Assembly: GCF_016464305.1 (NCBI RefSeq)
Contig: NZ_JAEIOJ010000008.1
Span: forward strand, 6,870-70,869
Direction: 5' to 3'
DNA length: 64,000 nt
Source of the DNA: Umezawaea beigongshangensis
GTDB taxonomy: Bacteria; Actinomycetota; Actinomycetes; Mycobacteriales; Pseudonocardiaceae
A model generated the notes under the pieces. That model did not search any database and was not told the origin of the DNA. It was given only the letters and a program-made list of their open reading frames with translations. Below, in pieces: positions 21,250-33,920 of this stretch (within the stretch, counting starts at the first letter, position 1; each line of letters begins with the position of its first letter). The position numbers and the translations under genes were made by a program.

Positions 21250-21586
21250 GGTTGTGCGCCGCGGTGCTCACCGCGGCGAGCGCGGTGTCGCCGGCGGCCC
21301 GAACCTGGTCCACGTGGCCGCGGGCACGTGCACCAACAGCCGGGGGCCCGGACAACGGCGCGGTCCTGCGGTCCGCGAACCGCGGCGCCACGTGGCAGAA
21401 GACCGTCCTGCTGTTCGAGATCGGCGGCGACGTGCCGGGTCGCGGCACGGGCGAGCGGCTCGCGATCGCCCCGAACGACCCCGGCGGCTGCCTGGACGAC
21501 GACCGGGGCGTCGTGCGGGTGACGTGCGACGAGCCGGCACGAACGGCAAAGGCGCGGTCCGGGGCGACACGACGCCCGCCGGCTGA
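21250..21586 (+). pseudogene. Decayed GH74 xyloglucanase (two frames, large internal deletion)
   Basis: Three pieces match GH74 enzymes in order. At 21299, frame 2 reads PNLVHVAAGTCTNS. From about 21339, frame 3 reads NGAVLRSANRGATWQ, then IGGDVPGRGTGERLAIAPND, the conserved first-blade region. At 21536-21586, frame 2 reads GTNGKGAVRGDTTPAG and stop, like the GTNGRG-YGD end of the GH74 catalytic domain. The ~550 residues expected between are missing, and frameshifts separate the pieces. No start or signal peptide remains. It points the same way as the GH6 operon, so xyloglucan attack was probably once part of this cellulase locus. Confidence 0.7.
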
Positions 21587-21597
21587 CGAGGTCCGCG

Positions 21598-21622
21598 GCG
21601 GTGCCCGCCCGGCGGGCACCGC
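21598..21622 (+). terminator. Inverted repeat after the GH74 remnant
   Basis: GCGGTGCCCGCC and its exact complement GGCGGGCACCGC are separated by one base, 12 bp past the remnant stop. This is probably the old terminator of that gene. The remaining ~300 bases up to the GH6 promoter hold nothing I recognise. Confidence 0.5.
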
Positions 21623-21922
21623 TCCCCCGCCCCCGAACGCTCGCCCCGCGGCGCTCGGCGGGCGACTCGGGAAACGGCCGGATCGGCGCGGTCGAGCCGC
21701 CGCTCCGGCTGCTCCACAATTCGACATATCGCATTTCCACTCGAACGGCCGCATTCGACGGACGTTCGACGCGGCGTTCGACGATTCGCTCACCCTGCGC
21801 ACCGGATCGCCGAGCGGAGCGCGAAAAACACTTCGTCTCGAATCACCCGTTGCGAGCAGTTCGCGCGAACACCCGAAACCCCGCCCCGAAGTCCGCACTT
21901 CTCGTTCGAGAAACCTCGTGGT

Positions 21923-21928
21923 TACAGT
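21923..21928 (+). promoter_or_regulatory. -10 hexamer of GH6 operon
   Basis: TACAGT in GTTACAGTC, 9 nt before the CebR box and ~69 bp before the ATG. Confidence 0.6.
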
Positions 21929-21937
21929 CTCCGCATC

Positions 21938-21951
21938 TGGGAGCGCTCCCA
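21938..21951. promoter_or_regulatory. CebR/CelR operator upstream of GH6 operon
   Basis: A perfect TGGGAGCGCTCCCA palindrome starts 9 nt after the -10 box, the same geometry as at GH9 and cebE. Confidence 0.95.
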
Positions 21952-21996
21952 GCCCTCTCGTCCTGCCGATCCCGACCACCGTTGCGAGGAATCCAG

Positions 21997-24793
<2,797 letters not shown>

Positions 24794-24799
24794 CGACGA

Positions 24800-24834
24800 C
24801 CGGTGGCTCCCGGTCGAGGACCGGGAGCCACCGG
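24800..24834. terminator. Bidirectional terminator GH6 / cebR
   Basis: A perfect 16-bp stem (CCGGTGGCTCCCGGTC with its complement) has a GAG loop, between the convergent GH6 endoglucanase and cebR genes. Confidence 0.9.
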
Positions 24835-24846
24835 GAAGCGTGCGGA

Positions 24847-25865
24847 TCAGGCGCTGGCGCGCTTGATCAGGGCGGTGGGCAGCAGCAGCGAGGGCGGCAG
24901 GCCGTCCTCACCGGCGAGTTCGCCCAGCAGCCGCCACGTCATCGTGCGGCCGAGCTGTTCGACGTCCTGCCGTATCGTCGTCAGCGGCGGCACGGAGGTG
25001 GCGGCGCTGACGAGGTCGTCGAAGCCGACCACCGCGACGTCGTCCGGCACCCTCTTGCCGTGCGCGTGCAGCACCTGGAGCGCGCCGAGCGCCATGATGT
25101 CGGCGGCGACGAACACCCCGTCGATGCCGGGGTTGCGGTCCAGCAGGTCCCGCATGGCCGCGGCCCCGCTCTCCGGGGTGAAGTCCCCGTAGGCGACGAG
25201 GTCCGCCGGTCGCCCGGCCTCCACCATGCCGCGCCGCCAGCCGGACAGGCGGTCCATGCCGACCGCCATGTCCTTCGCGCCGGCGATGGTCGCGATGCAC
25301 GTGCGGCCCACCGACACGAGGTGGCGCGCAGCCTCCAGCGCGCCGTTGAAGTTGTCCGAGTCCACGTACGGCACGCCCTTGCCCGCCAGCGGCCGACCGC
25401 CCACGACCAGCGGCAACCCGGCCTCGGACAGCGTGAGCGGAAGCGGGTCCCTGCCGTGCAGACTGATCACCAGAGCGCCGTCGACGTGCCCGCCGACGAG
25501 GTAGCTGATCAGGTCCTGCTCGTCGCCCTGCTGGCTCATCATCAGCACGAGCTGGACGCGCCTGCCGGACAGCTCGGCGTGCACGCCGCGCAGCACCCCG
25601 GCGAAGAACGGGTCGGACAGCACCCGCCCCGCCTGCTCCGAGACGACCAGCGCGATGGCGTTGGCGCGGCTGCCCGCGAGGGTGCGGGCGGCCTGGTTCG
25701 GGCTGTACCCCAGGGTCAGGATGGCCTGGTGCACGGCCTCGCGGGAGCGCGTGCTGACGTACGGCTCCTCGTTGATCACCCTGGAGACGGTCGAACGCGA
25801 CACCCCGGCCGCGCGGGCGACTTCTTCGAGCCGCGGGCCGGGGCGACGAATCCGTGAAGCGTCGG

Positions 25866-25869
<4 letters not shown>
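24847..25869 (-). CDS. cebR: LacI-family cellobiose-responsive repressor CebR
   Basis: 340 residues from GTG 25869, overlapping the bgl stop as GTGA. N-terminal LacI helix-turn-helix with hinge (LEEVARAAGVSRSTVSRVINEEPYVS ... LGYSPNQAARTLAG), then a periplasmic-binding-like effector domain (VVGGRPLAGKGVPYVDSDN, VAVVGFDDL). CebR/CelR binds TGGGAGCGCTCCCA and is released by cellobiose. Three perfect boxes lie in this locus. It is encoded last in the uptake operon that it represses, giving direct negative feedback. Confidence 0.93.
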
Positions 25870-27305
<1,436 letters not shown>

Positions 27306-27307
27306 AG

Positions 27308-28204
27308 CTACCCCTTCACAGCACCCTGCATGATCCCGGCGACGATCTGCCGCCCGAGGACGATGAAGACGATCAGAACCGGAACGGTGGCCATCGTGGT
27401 TCCGGCGAGCACGAGCGAGTAGTCGATGAAGTACCCGGCCTGGAGCTTCTCCAGGGCCACCTGGATGGTGGGGTCCTCCGGGCTCAGCGCGACCAGCGGC
27501 CACAGGAAGTCGTTCCAGGACGTCATGAACGTGAAGATGCCCAGCATCGCCGCCGCGGGGCGGACGGCGGGCAGGCACACGTGCCAGAAGGTCCTGATGA
27601 GGCTGCACCCGTCCATGCGGGCGGCCTCGATCAGCTCGTCCGGAACGGCGTCCACGATGTACTGGCGCATCCAGAACACGCCGAACGCGGTCACCAGGTT
27701 CGGCACGATCACCGCGCCCAGGCTGCTCGTCCAGCCCAGTTCGGCCATGACGATGAACAGCGGGATGATGCCCAGCTGCGTCGGCACGGCGAGCGTGGCG
27801 ATCACGAACACCAGCAGCGGCCCGCGACCGCGGAACCGGAGCTTGGCGAAGGCGAACCCGGCCAGCGTCGAGAGCAGCACCACGGACAGCGTCACCGTGC
27901 CGGACACGACGATGCTGTTGCCCAGCGCCCGCCAGAACTCGATCGTGTCGAGCACGCGGCTGGCGTTGGCCAGGAAGTTCCCGCCGGGGAGCAGCGGCGG
28001 CACGGTGTCGGCGAAGACGTTCGCGTCGTGGCTCGCCACGAGGTAGGACCAGTAGAACGGGAACGCCGAGGCGAGGATGAACGCCGTCAGGATGCCGTAG
28101 ACGAAGACGCCGGGCCGCTCCAGGTTGGCGATGGAGCGGCGCTTCTCCCTCCTCGGCGGTGTGGCCGTGCCCGCGGTGGGCGCGATGGTCGGAACGGCGG
28201 TCAC
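27308..28204 (-). CDS. cebG: Cello-oligosaccharide ABC permease CebG
   Basis: 298 residues, six membrane segments. MalG-type inner-membrane permease with the EAA loop AVPDELIEAARMDGCSLIRTFWHVCLP that docks the ATPase. GTG overlaps the cebF stop (GTGA). CebF-CebG form the channel. The ATPase (MsiK in Streptomyces) is not encoded in the window, as is usual for this system. Confidence 0.92.
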   Translation of the reverse strand: MTAVPTIAPTAGTATPPRREKRRSIANLERPGVFVYGILTAFILASAFPFYWSYLVASHDANVFADTVPPLLPGGNFLANASRVLDTIEFWRALGNSIVVSGTVTLSVVLLSTLAGFAFAKLRFRGRGPLLVFVIATLAVPTQLGIIPLFIVMAELGWTSSLGAVIVPNLVTAFGVFWMRQYIVDAVPDELIEAARMDGCSLIRTFWHVCLPAVRPAAAMLGIFTFMTSWNDFLWPLVALSPEDPTIQVALEKLQAGYFIDYSLVLAGTTMATVPVLIVFIVLGRQIVAGIMQGAVKG

Positions 28205-29226
28205 TTCGCCTCCCCCGTACCCGCGATGCGCCGGGTGATCAGGAAGTTGATCCCGGCGATCACGATGATGATCAGGAACAGCACCCAGGCGATGGCCGAG
28301 CCGTAGCCGACGTCCTGGTTCAGGAAACCCTGCTGGTACATGTAGAGCACGACCGTCTGGTACTGGCCGTCCGAACCGCCGCCGCCACCGCTGTTCGGGT
28401 CGAACAGCTTGGGCTCGGTGAAGATCTGGAGGCCGCCGATGGTCGAGGTGACCACGACGAAGATGATCGTGGGTCGCAGCATCGGCAGCGTGATGCTGAA
28501 GAACCGCCGCATCACACCGGCGCCGTCGACGAGCGCCGCCTCGTGCACCTCGCGCGGGATCGCCTGCATGGCCGCGAGCACGATCAGCGCGTTGTAGCCC
28601 GTCCAGCGCCAGTTGACCATCGTGGCGATGGCGACGTGGCTGGAGAAGCGGTCGGCCTGCCACTGCACCGGGTCGACGCCGATCGCCTGGAGCAGGGTGT
28701 TGATCAGGCCGTACTGCTCGCCGAAGAGGTTGCTGAAGATGATCGCCAGCGCGACGAGGCTCGCGACGTAGGGCAGCAGCACGCCCATCCGCCACGCCAC
28801 GCGCCCGCGCAGCGCGGTGTTCAGCAGCGCGGCCAGCAGCACCGCGACGATCACCTGCGGCACGGTCGACAGCAGGAAGATGCTGAACGTGTTGAGCAGC
28901 GCGTTCCAGAACTGCGCGTCGGAGAACAGTTCGACGTAGTTGCCGAGTCCGATGAACTCGGCGTCGTCGTTCGCGCCCAGCGTCCACTCGTACAGCGAGG
29001 TGTACGCCGTGTAGAGCAGGGGGAACAGCCCGGCCAGCGCGAAGATCAGGAAGAACGGCGCGATGAACAGGTAGGGCGAGAACTTCACGTCCAGCCTGGA
29101 CAGCCGGTAGCGCCACGAGCGCGACGGGTCACCGCCGTCGTCCCCGGTCGTCGGGGGCAGATCACGGACGGGCGGGCGGGGCTCCAGGCCCCGCCCGCTC
29201 GCGATCCGAGTGGTGTCGGACGTCAC
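28201..29226 (-). CDS. cebF: Cello-oligosaccharide ABC permease CebF
   Basis: 341 residues. MalF-type permease: FSPYLFIAPFFLIFALAGLFPLLYT first membrane segment, EAA loop IPREVHEAALVDGAGVMRRFFSITLP, and a Gly-rich periplasmic loop (NSGGGGGSDGQYQ). GTG overlaps the cebE stop (GTGA) and its stop overlaps cebG. The N-terminal ~40 residues are cytoplasmic and low-complexity. Confidence 0.92.
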   Translation of the reverse strand: MTSDTTRIASGRGLEPRPPVRDLPPTTGDDGGDPSRSWRYRLSRLDVKFSPYLFIAPFFLIFALAGLFPLLYTAYTSLYEWTLGANDDAEFIGLGNYVELFSDAQFWNALLNTFSIFLLSTVPQVIVAVLLAALLNTALRGRVAWRMGVLLPYVASLVALAIIFSNLFGEQYGLINTLLQAIGVDPVQWQADRFSSHVAIATMVNWRWTGYNALIVLAAMQAIPREVHEAALVDGAGVMRRFFSITLPMLRPTIIFVVVTSTIGGLQIFTEPKLFDPNSGGGGGSDGQYQTVVLYMYQQGFLNQDVGYGSAIAWVLFLIIIVIAGINFLITRRIAGTGEAK

Positions 29227-30527
29227 TTGGCGACCTTCTCGGCGTTCTCGACCGCCTGGGTCCAGCCCTCGTCGGAGCTCTTGCCCTGCTCCACGGCCTG
29301 CAGAGCGTTGGCGAAGACCTCGTCCTGGAGCTGGCCGGAGGCCGGGCCCTTGTACTGGGCCTTGTCGAAGGCCTGCGCCTGCTTCGCGAACAGCTCACCG
29401 GCCTTGACGCCGTTGAAGTACTCGTTCGTCATGGCCTGGAGCTCGGGGGAGGACAGCGCCTCGACCTGGCTCGGGAAGGTGCCCGCGGTGGAGAACGCCT
29501 TGACCTGCTGCTCCGGCGCGGTCAGCCACGCGGCCAGCTCAGCGGCCTCCTTCGGGTGCTTGCTCTGCTTCGGCACGGTCAGGAAGGAGCCGCCCCAGTT
29601 GCCGCCGCCCTCGGGGAACGCGTCGATGACCTCCCACTTGCCCTTGTTCTCCGGGCCGGCGGACTCGGTGATCACGCCGAGCATCCACGACGGGCAGGTC
29701 TTGGTGGCGAAGGCGGAGTTCTTGGCGCCGGTCGTCCACTCGGGCTGACCGAAGGGCAGCTTGGCGGACAGGCCCTTGGAGATGGCCGAGGTGACCTGGT
29801 TCCAGTCCTCCTTGATGACCGGGTTCGACGTGACGACCAGCTTGTCGTCCTTGTCGTAGTAGCCCTGCTCCTCCTGGTTCACCATGGCGTTGAAGATCTG
29901 CGCGCCGGAGTCGAACCAGGCCTTGCCGGTGCCCGCGGTGGTGAACCGCTCACCGGCGGCGAAGTACTTGTCCCAGCTGGAGAACATGTCCTTGACCGCG
30001 GCCGGGTCGGTCGGCAGGTTCGCCGCTTCGAGCAGGTCCTTGCGGTAGCACATGGCCAGCGGGCCGATGTCCGTGCCGTAGCCGATCAGGTGGCCGTTCT
30101 TGTCCGTGGCCGAGTCGACCTTCCACTTCACCCAGCGGTTCGTGTCGAGGCCGGACGGGCCGATCTCCTTGAGGTCGTTGAACTGGCCGGAGCGGGCCAG
30201 CACCTTGCTCAGGTGGCCCTCCTCCACGGCTTCGACGTCCGACAGGCCGGAACCGGCGGCGAGCTTGGTGTAGAGGTTCTGGTGGTGCGCGTCGGACTTG
30301 CCGGTCTTGCGGTGGACGATCTTGACGTCCGAGTGGGCGGCCTCGTACTCGCTGATGAGGTCCTCGTACCCGAACTCGTTGAACGTGGCGAGCGTCAGCT
30401 CGATCTTGCCGTCTGCCGTCTTGCCGCTGTCGTCGCTCGAACCGCAGGCCGCCGTGGTGGCGGCGGTGGCGGCGAGCGCGGCGGTACAGGCCAGCACCTT
30501 GACCCATCGGCTGGAGCGGTGTCGCAC
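29223..30527 (-). CDS. cebE: Cello-oligosaccharide-binding lipoprotein CebE
   Basis: 434 residues from GTG 30527, which follows GAGGAG. Lipoprotein signal with ATTAACGSSD (Cys near 28; the -3 residue is Thr, weaker than usual). Family 1 extracellular solute-binding fold: KIELTLATFNEFGYEDLISEYEA, YGTDIGPLAMCYRKDLLEAANLP, GGGNWGGSFLTVPKQSKHPKEAAEL. It captures cellobiose/cellotriose for CebFG. First gene of cebEFG-bgl-cebR, directly downstream of a CebR box and a well-formed promoter. Confidence 0.93.
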   Translation of the reverse strand: MRHRSSRWVKVLACTAALAATAATTAACGSSDDSGKTADGKIELTLATFNEFGYEDLISEYEAAHSDVKIVHRKTGKSDAHHQNLYTKLAAGSGLSDVEAVEEGHLSKVLARSGQFNDLKEIGPSGLDTNRWVKWKVDSATDKNGHLIGYGTDIGPLAMCYRKDLLEAANLPTDPAAVKDMFSSWDKYFAAGERFTTAGTGKAWFDSGAQIFNAMVNQEEQGYYDKDDKLVVTSNPVIKEDWNQVTSAISKGLSAKLPFGQPEWTTGAKNSAFATKTCPSWMLGVITESAGPENKGKWEVIDAFPEGGGNWGGSFLTVPKQSKHPKEAAELAAWLTAPEQQVKAFSTAGTFPSQVEALSSPELQAMTNEYFNGVKAGELFAKQAQAFDKAQYKGPASGQLQDEVFANALQAVEQGKSSDEGWTQAVENAEKVAK

Positions 30528-30628
30528 GAATAACTCCTCTGCTGAGGCGGATTCAGCGGCTCCTCGGGGTCGAGGCGCCGGCGGGGACGCGGGCCAGAAG
30601 CGCCCCCGCACAACCTCTGAGCGGTTTC

Positions 30629-30642
30629 TGGGAGCGCTCCCA
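30629..30642. promoter_or_regulatory. CebR/CelR operator upstream of cebE
   Basis: Perfect TGGGAGCGCTCCCA, starting 9 nt after the -10 box on the minus strand and so covering the transcription start. Confidence 0.95.
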
Positions 30643-30651
30643 GGTGTCGGA

Positions 30652-30680
30652 AGTGTGTCCGGGGCCACTAGCCCTGTCAA
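30652..30680 (-). promoter_or_regulatory. cebE promoter
   Basis: Minus strand: -35 TTGACA (30680-30675), 17-bp spacer, -10 CACACT (30657-30652). The best housekeeping-type promoter in the locus. Confidence 0.7.
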
Positions 30681-30792
30681 TACTTTGTGTCCTGCCTGTT
30701 ACCGACAGCCCACGAACACGCGTCCAACGGGTGTGACCGGCGCAAACCAGCCGTCGCCGGAATGATCTGCGTCACAGTCCACCGTAGTCCGA

Positions 30793-30806
30793 CGGAAGCG
30801 CTCCCA
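30793..30806. promoter_or_regulatory. Degenerate CebR-like box
   Basis: CGGAAGCGCTCCCA matches the CebR box at 12 of 14 positions. It lies 150 bp upstream of the main cebE box and 116 bp before the LapA-like gene. It may be a second cebE site or serve the divergent gene. Confidence 0.4.
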
Positions 30807-30921
30807 GAAGCCCGCGGTTCGAACGTGTGCTCTTTCCCGCCTGAATCTCCCGCGATTCCACCCCGCGCCGTGAAGAACCGCGTCGGTGGCGAGCCCGGCG
30901 CGCGAGGCGGAGAATCGGCGG

Positions 30922-31338
30922 GTGGCCACCTCTCGTGACGACAGCGTCGTTCCCCAGGACCCGAGCTCCCGCCACGCGACCGGCCGGGAGCTCGATCCGC
31001 TCACGCCCCCGCCCCTGGACGGCACGCCGCCCGTGGTCGCCCCCGACCCCGAGCCGCCCCTCGCCCCCGAGCACGCGCCCGAGCAGCCGTTCCACCGCAC
31101 GCGCACCAGCGGCGCGTGGGTGGCCGTGGTCGTCGCCGCGATCCTGCTGATCTTCCTGCTGGTGTTCGTGCTCCAGAACCTCGACGGGGCGACCGTGCAG
31201 TTCCTCGGCATCGAGGCGACGATGCCGCTCGGCGTGGCGCTGCTGTTCGCCGCCGTCATCGGGGCGCTGCTGGTGGCCCTCGTCGGAGGAGCCCGCATCG
31301 TCCAGCTGCGCCGCCAGGCCAAGCGCGCGCTGCACTGA
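30922..31338 (+). CDS. LapA-domain (DUF1049) membrane protein
   Basis: About 138 residues. A Pro-rich, disordered N-terminus (~1-60) precedes two membrane segments: WVAVVVAAILLIFLLVFVLQN, then LGVALLFAAVIGALLVALVGG, with the LapA motif VLQNLDGATVQFLG between them. LapA proteins are cell-envelope proteins of unclear function in Gram-positives. The GTG at 30922 is chosen; GTG 30886 is possible. It is divergent from cebE across a 394-bp gap holding the cebE promoter. Confidence 0.75.
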   Translation: MATSRDDSVVPQDPSSRHATGRELDPLTPPPLDGTPPVVAPDPEPPLAPEHAPEQPFHRTRTSGAWVAVVVAAILLIFLLVFVLQNLDGATVQFLGIEATMPLGVALLFAAVIGALLVALVGGARIVQLRRQAKRALH

Positions 31339-31360
31339 CCGCCGCGGCGCCCGGCTCGAC

Positions 31361-31385
31361 GTGCCCGAACGGTCAGCTCGCGGGT
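31361..31385 (+). repeat. Single copy of the GTGCYCGAACG repeat family
   Basis: GTGCCCGAACGGTCAGCTCG followed by CGGGT matches the copy at 15318-15342 at 22 of 25 positions. It overlaps the last codons and stop of the aminotransferase-regulator gene. Confidence 0.7.
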
Positions 31386-33151
31386 TTTGTCGTGCCTCTG
31401 ATCTCGTTGAGGTAGTTGTAGATCGTGTAGCGGGTGACGTCCAGGTTGCCGGCCAGGTAGTCGACCGAGTCGCGGATCAGGAAGAAGCCCGACTCGTCCA
31501 GGACGCGGACCACGTGCGACTTGTGGGACTTCTTCATCAGCTGCACGGGGACGCCCGCCTCGGCGACCGCGCGCTCCACCAGCAGGCGCTGGAGGGTGTC
31601 CACGTCGCCGGGGAACGCCTCCACCTGCCGGTGCACGTCGTTGGACGACTCCGCGACCACTCCCGACCCCGGATCGCTGTTGACGCACAGGCAGCCGACC
31701 GCGACGCCGTTCGCGTCGCGGACGAACACCGTGGACGAGCGGATGACCCTGCCGTCGGGCGCGTAGGTCTCGTAGTTGGTGAGGTCCTGGGTCGTCCCGC
31801 GCCGGACCAGCCCGAGGAGCAGGTCCGTCATGGGACCTCCCACCTCGCGGCCGGTGAGGTCCCCGGCGATGGCGATGATCGAGTGGGGCAGCGCACCCAG
31901 GTCGTGCAGCACGACCTCGGTGCCCGGACCGAGCGCGGCGGCCAGGCCGTTGACCGTGGGCACGAGCGCGGCGAGCACGTCCGGCCCGCTCACCCCCGCC
32001 GACGGGGCCCCGGCCGGCGCCGCGGCGGGAGCGCGCAGCCTGCGCAGCGCAGCGGCGAACCGCGCCGCGGTCTCCGGCGTGGTGGAGGCGTGCGGGGAGA
32101 GCCGCACGTGCTCGGGCCGCACGGTGGCGGTGACGCCCTCGTCGACCAGCGCCGCGCCGACCACGGCGGCGGGGTGGTCGGGCAGCGTGAACGCGAGGAT
32201 GCCGGCGCGGCGCAGCGGGTCGCGCTCCGACACGACGGTGCCCCCGGCCGCGGCGACGATCTCGGCGAGCTCGTCGACCCGCTCGGCGACGCGCTGCGCG
32301 ACGGCGCCCACCCCGGCCAGCTCGACCAGCTCCAGCGCGTGCCCGAGCGCTCCGGCGGCGATCGGGCTGAGGTTGGTGACGGACCACGCGGCGGCACCGT
32401 CGGCGACCGGGTGGACCTCGTCGTCGAACAGCCCGGCGTCCAGCGCGCCGGTCCAGCCGGACAGCACCGGGTCGAGCCGCTCCAGCGCGCGGTCGGACAG
32501 CACGAGGAAGCCGGTGCCCCAGCCCGCGCGCAGCCACTTCTGACCGCCCACGACGAGCACGTCGGCGACGTCCCACGGCACCTCGGCGACCCCGAAGCCC
32601 TGGATGCCGTCGACGACGAGCAGCCGGTCCCCCACGACCTCGCGGATGCCCGCGAGGTCGGCGAGGTGACCGGTGCGGAAGTCGACCGCGCTGACCGACA
32701 CGACCGAGGTCTGCGCCGTCAGCGCGGCGCGCACCGCCTCCGGGGTCATCGCGCCGCCCTCCGGCCGCACCCGCCGCAGCGCGAGCCGGCCGGCCTGCTC
32801 GGCGCGCGCCCACGGGTAGGTGTTGGCCGGGAACTCGGCCGCCGAGACGACGACCTCGCCACCTCGCACGCCGAACGCGACCTGGAACAGGCCGGTGCTG
32901 GTGTTGGGCAGCAGCGTCACGTGGTCGGTGTCGCTGTCGCACAGCCGGGCCACGGCCGCCCTGGCGCGCAGCTCCTGGCGCATCAGGTCGTCCACGGTCG
33001 ACGGCCCGGCCGAGGCGGTGGCCTCCAGCAGCCTGGTGGAGGTGTCGACCACGGCGTGCGACGGCGGGCCGAAGCGGGCGAAGTCCAGGTACCCCTCGGG
33101 TTCGCCGAAGTTGACCAGGTAGGACGGGGACAGCCGGACGGGAGTGGTCAC
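31373..33151 (-). CDS. Aminotransferase class V - YheO/PAS - HTH fusion
   Basis: 592 residues. Residues ~1-370 are a PLP fold-type I aminotransferase-V (NifS/kynureninase-like) domain: LLPNTSTGLFQVAF, VVDGIQGFGVAE (D181) and VVGGQKWLRAGWG with PLP Lys205. Residues ~390-500 are a YheO-type PAS domain (VVLHDLGALPHSIIAIAGDLTGREVGGPMTD). Residues ~540-588 are a YheO C-terminal helix-turn-helix (DESGFFLIRDSVDYLAGNLD, TRYTIYNYLNEIR). YheO/DauR proteins regulate amino-acid genes. A PLP enzyme in front of this module is unusual. GTG follows the ABC ATPase stop with no gap, so it belongs to the amino-acid transporter operon. Confidence 0.88.
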   Translation of the reverse strand: MTTPVRLSPSYLVNFGEPEGYLDFARFGPPSHAVVDTSTRLLEATASAGPSTVDDLMRQELRARAAVARLCDSDTDHVTLLPNTSTGLFQVAFGVRGGEVVVSAAEFPANTYPWARAEQAGRLALRRVRPEGGAMTPEAVRAALTAQTSVVSVSAVDFRTGHLADLAGIREVVGDRLLVVDGIQGFGVAEVPWDVADVLVVGGQKWLRAGWGTGFLVLSDRALERLDPVLSGWTGALDAGLFDDEVHPVADGAAAWSVTNLSPIAAGALGHALELVELAGVGAVAQRVAERVDELAEIVAAAGGTVVSERDPLRRAGILAFTLPDHPAAVVGAALVDEGVTATVRPEHVRLSPHASTTPETAARFAAALRRLRAPAAAPAGAPSAGVSGPDVLAALVPTVNGLAAALGPGTEVVLHDLGALPHSIIAIAGDLTGREVGGPMTDLLLGLVRRGTTQDLTNYETYAPDGRVIRSSTVFVRDANGVAVGCLCVNSDPGSGVVAESSNDVHRQVEAFPGDVDTLQRLLVERAVAEAGVPVQLMKKSHKSHVVRVLDESGFFLIRDSVDYLAGNLDVTRYTIYNYLNEIRGTTKPAS

Positions 33152-33919
33152 CTAGAGCACCTTCGCGAGGAACTGCCGCGTGCGCGGCTGCTGCGGATCG
33201 TCCAGGACCTGGCTCGGCGGGCCGGTTTCGACGACGGCCCCGTCCACCATGAACACCACGTGGTCGGCCACCTCCCGCGCGAAGCCGACCTCGTGCGTGA
33301 CGACGATCATCGTCATGCCCTCGCGCGCGAGGTCCACCATCACCTCCAGCACCTCGCCCACCAGTTCGGGGTCCAGCGCGGACGTGGGCTCGTCGAACAG
33401 CATCAGCTTGGGCCTCATCGCCAGCGCTCGTGCGATGGCGACGCGCTGCTGCTGCCCGCCGGAGAGCTGGCGCGGGTAGGAGCCCGCCTTGTCCGCGAGG
33501 CCGACCCGGTCCAGCAGCGCGAGCGCCTGCTCGTGCGCCTGGCGCCGGTTCACGCCCTGCACGTGCACCGGCCCCTCCGCGACGTTCTGCACCGCCGTGC
33601 GGTGCGGGAACAGGTTGAACCGCTGGAACACCATGCCGATGGCGCGGCGCTGGGCGGCGGCCTCCCGCTCGCGCAGCTCGTGCAGCTTCCCGCCGCGCAG
33701 CCGGAACCCCACGGGCTTGGAGTCGACCCAGATCTGCCCGGCGTCGACGGTCTCCAGGTGGTTGATGCAGCGCAGGAACGTGCTCTTGCCCGCGCCGGAC
33801 GGCCCGAGCAGGCACACCACCTGGCCCTGCTCCACCGTCATGTCGACACCGCGCAGCACCTCGGTGCGACCGTAGGACTTGCGCACGCCGTGGGCGCGCA
33901 CGAGCGGAGTGCTCTCCAC
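33152..33919 (-). CDS. Polar amino acid ABC transporter ATPase
   Basis: 255 residues. Walker A GPSGAGKST, Q-loop VFQRFNLFPHRTAVQNV, signature LSGGQQQRVAIARAL, Walker B LMLFDEPTSALDP, H-loop VVTHEVGFAREVADHV. This is the GlnQ/HisP-type subfamily. It powers uptake through the adjacent permease. GTG lies 1 bp after the permease stop. Confidence 0.95.
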   Translation of the reverse strand: MESTPLVRAHGVRKSYGRTEVLRGVDMTVEQGQVVCLLGPSGAGKSTFLRCINHLETVDAGQIWVDSKPVGFRLRGGKLHELREREAAAQRRAIGMVFQRFNLFPHRTAVQNVAEGPVHVQGVNRRQAHEQALALLDRVGLADKAGSYPRQLSGGQQQRVAIARALAMRPKLMLFDEPTSALDPELVGEVLEVMVDLAREGMTMIVVTHEVGFAREVADHVVFMVDGAVVETGPPSQVLDDPQQPRTRQFLAKVL

Positions 33920-33920
33920 C

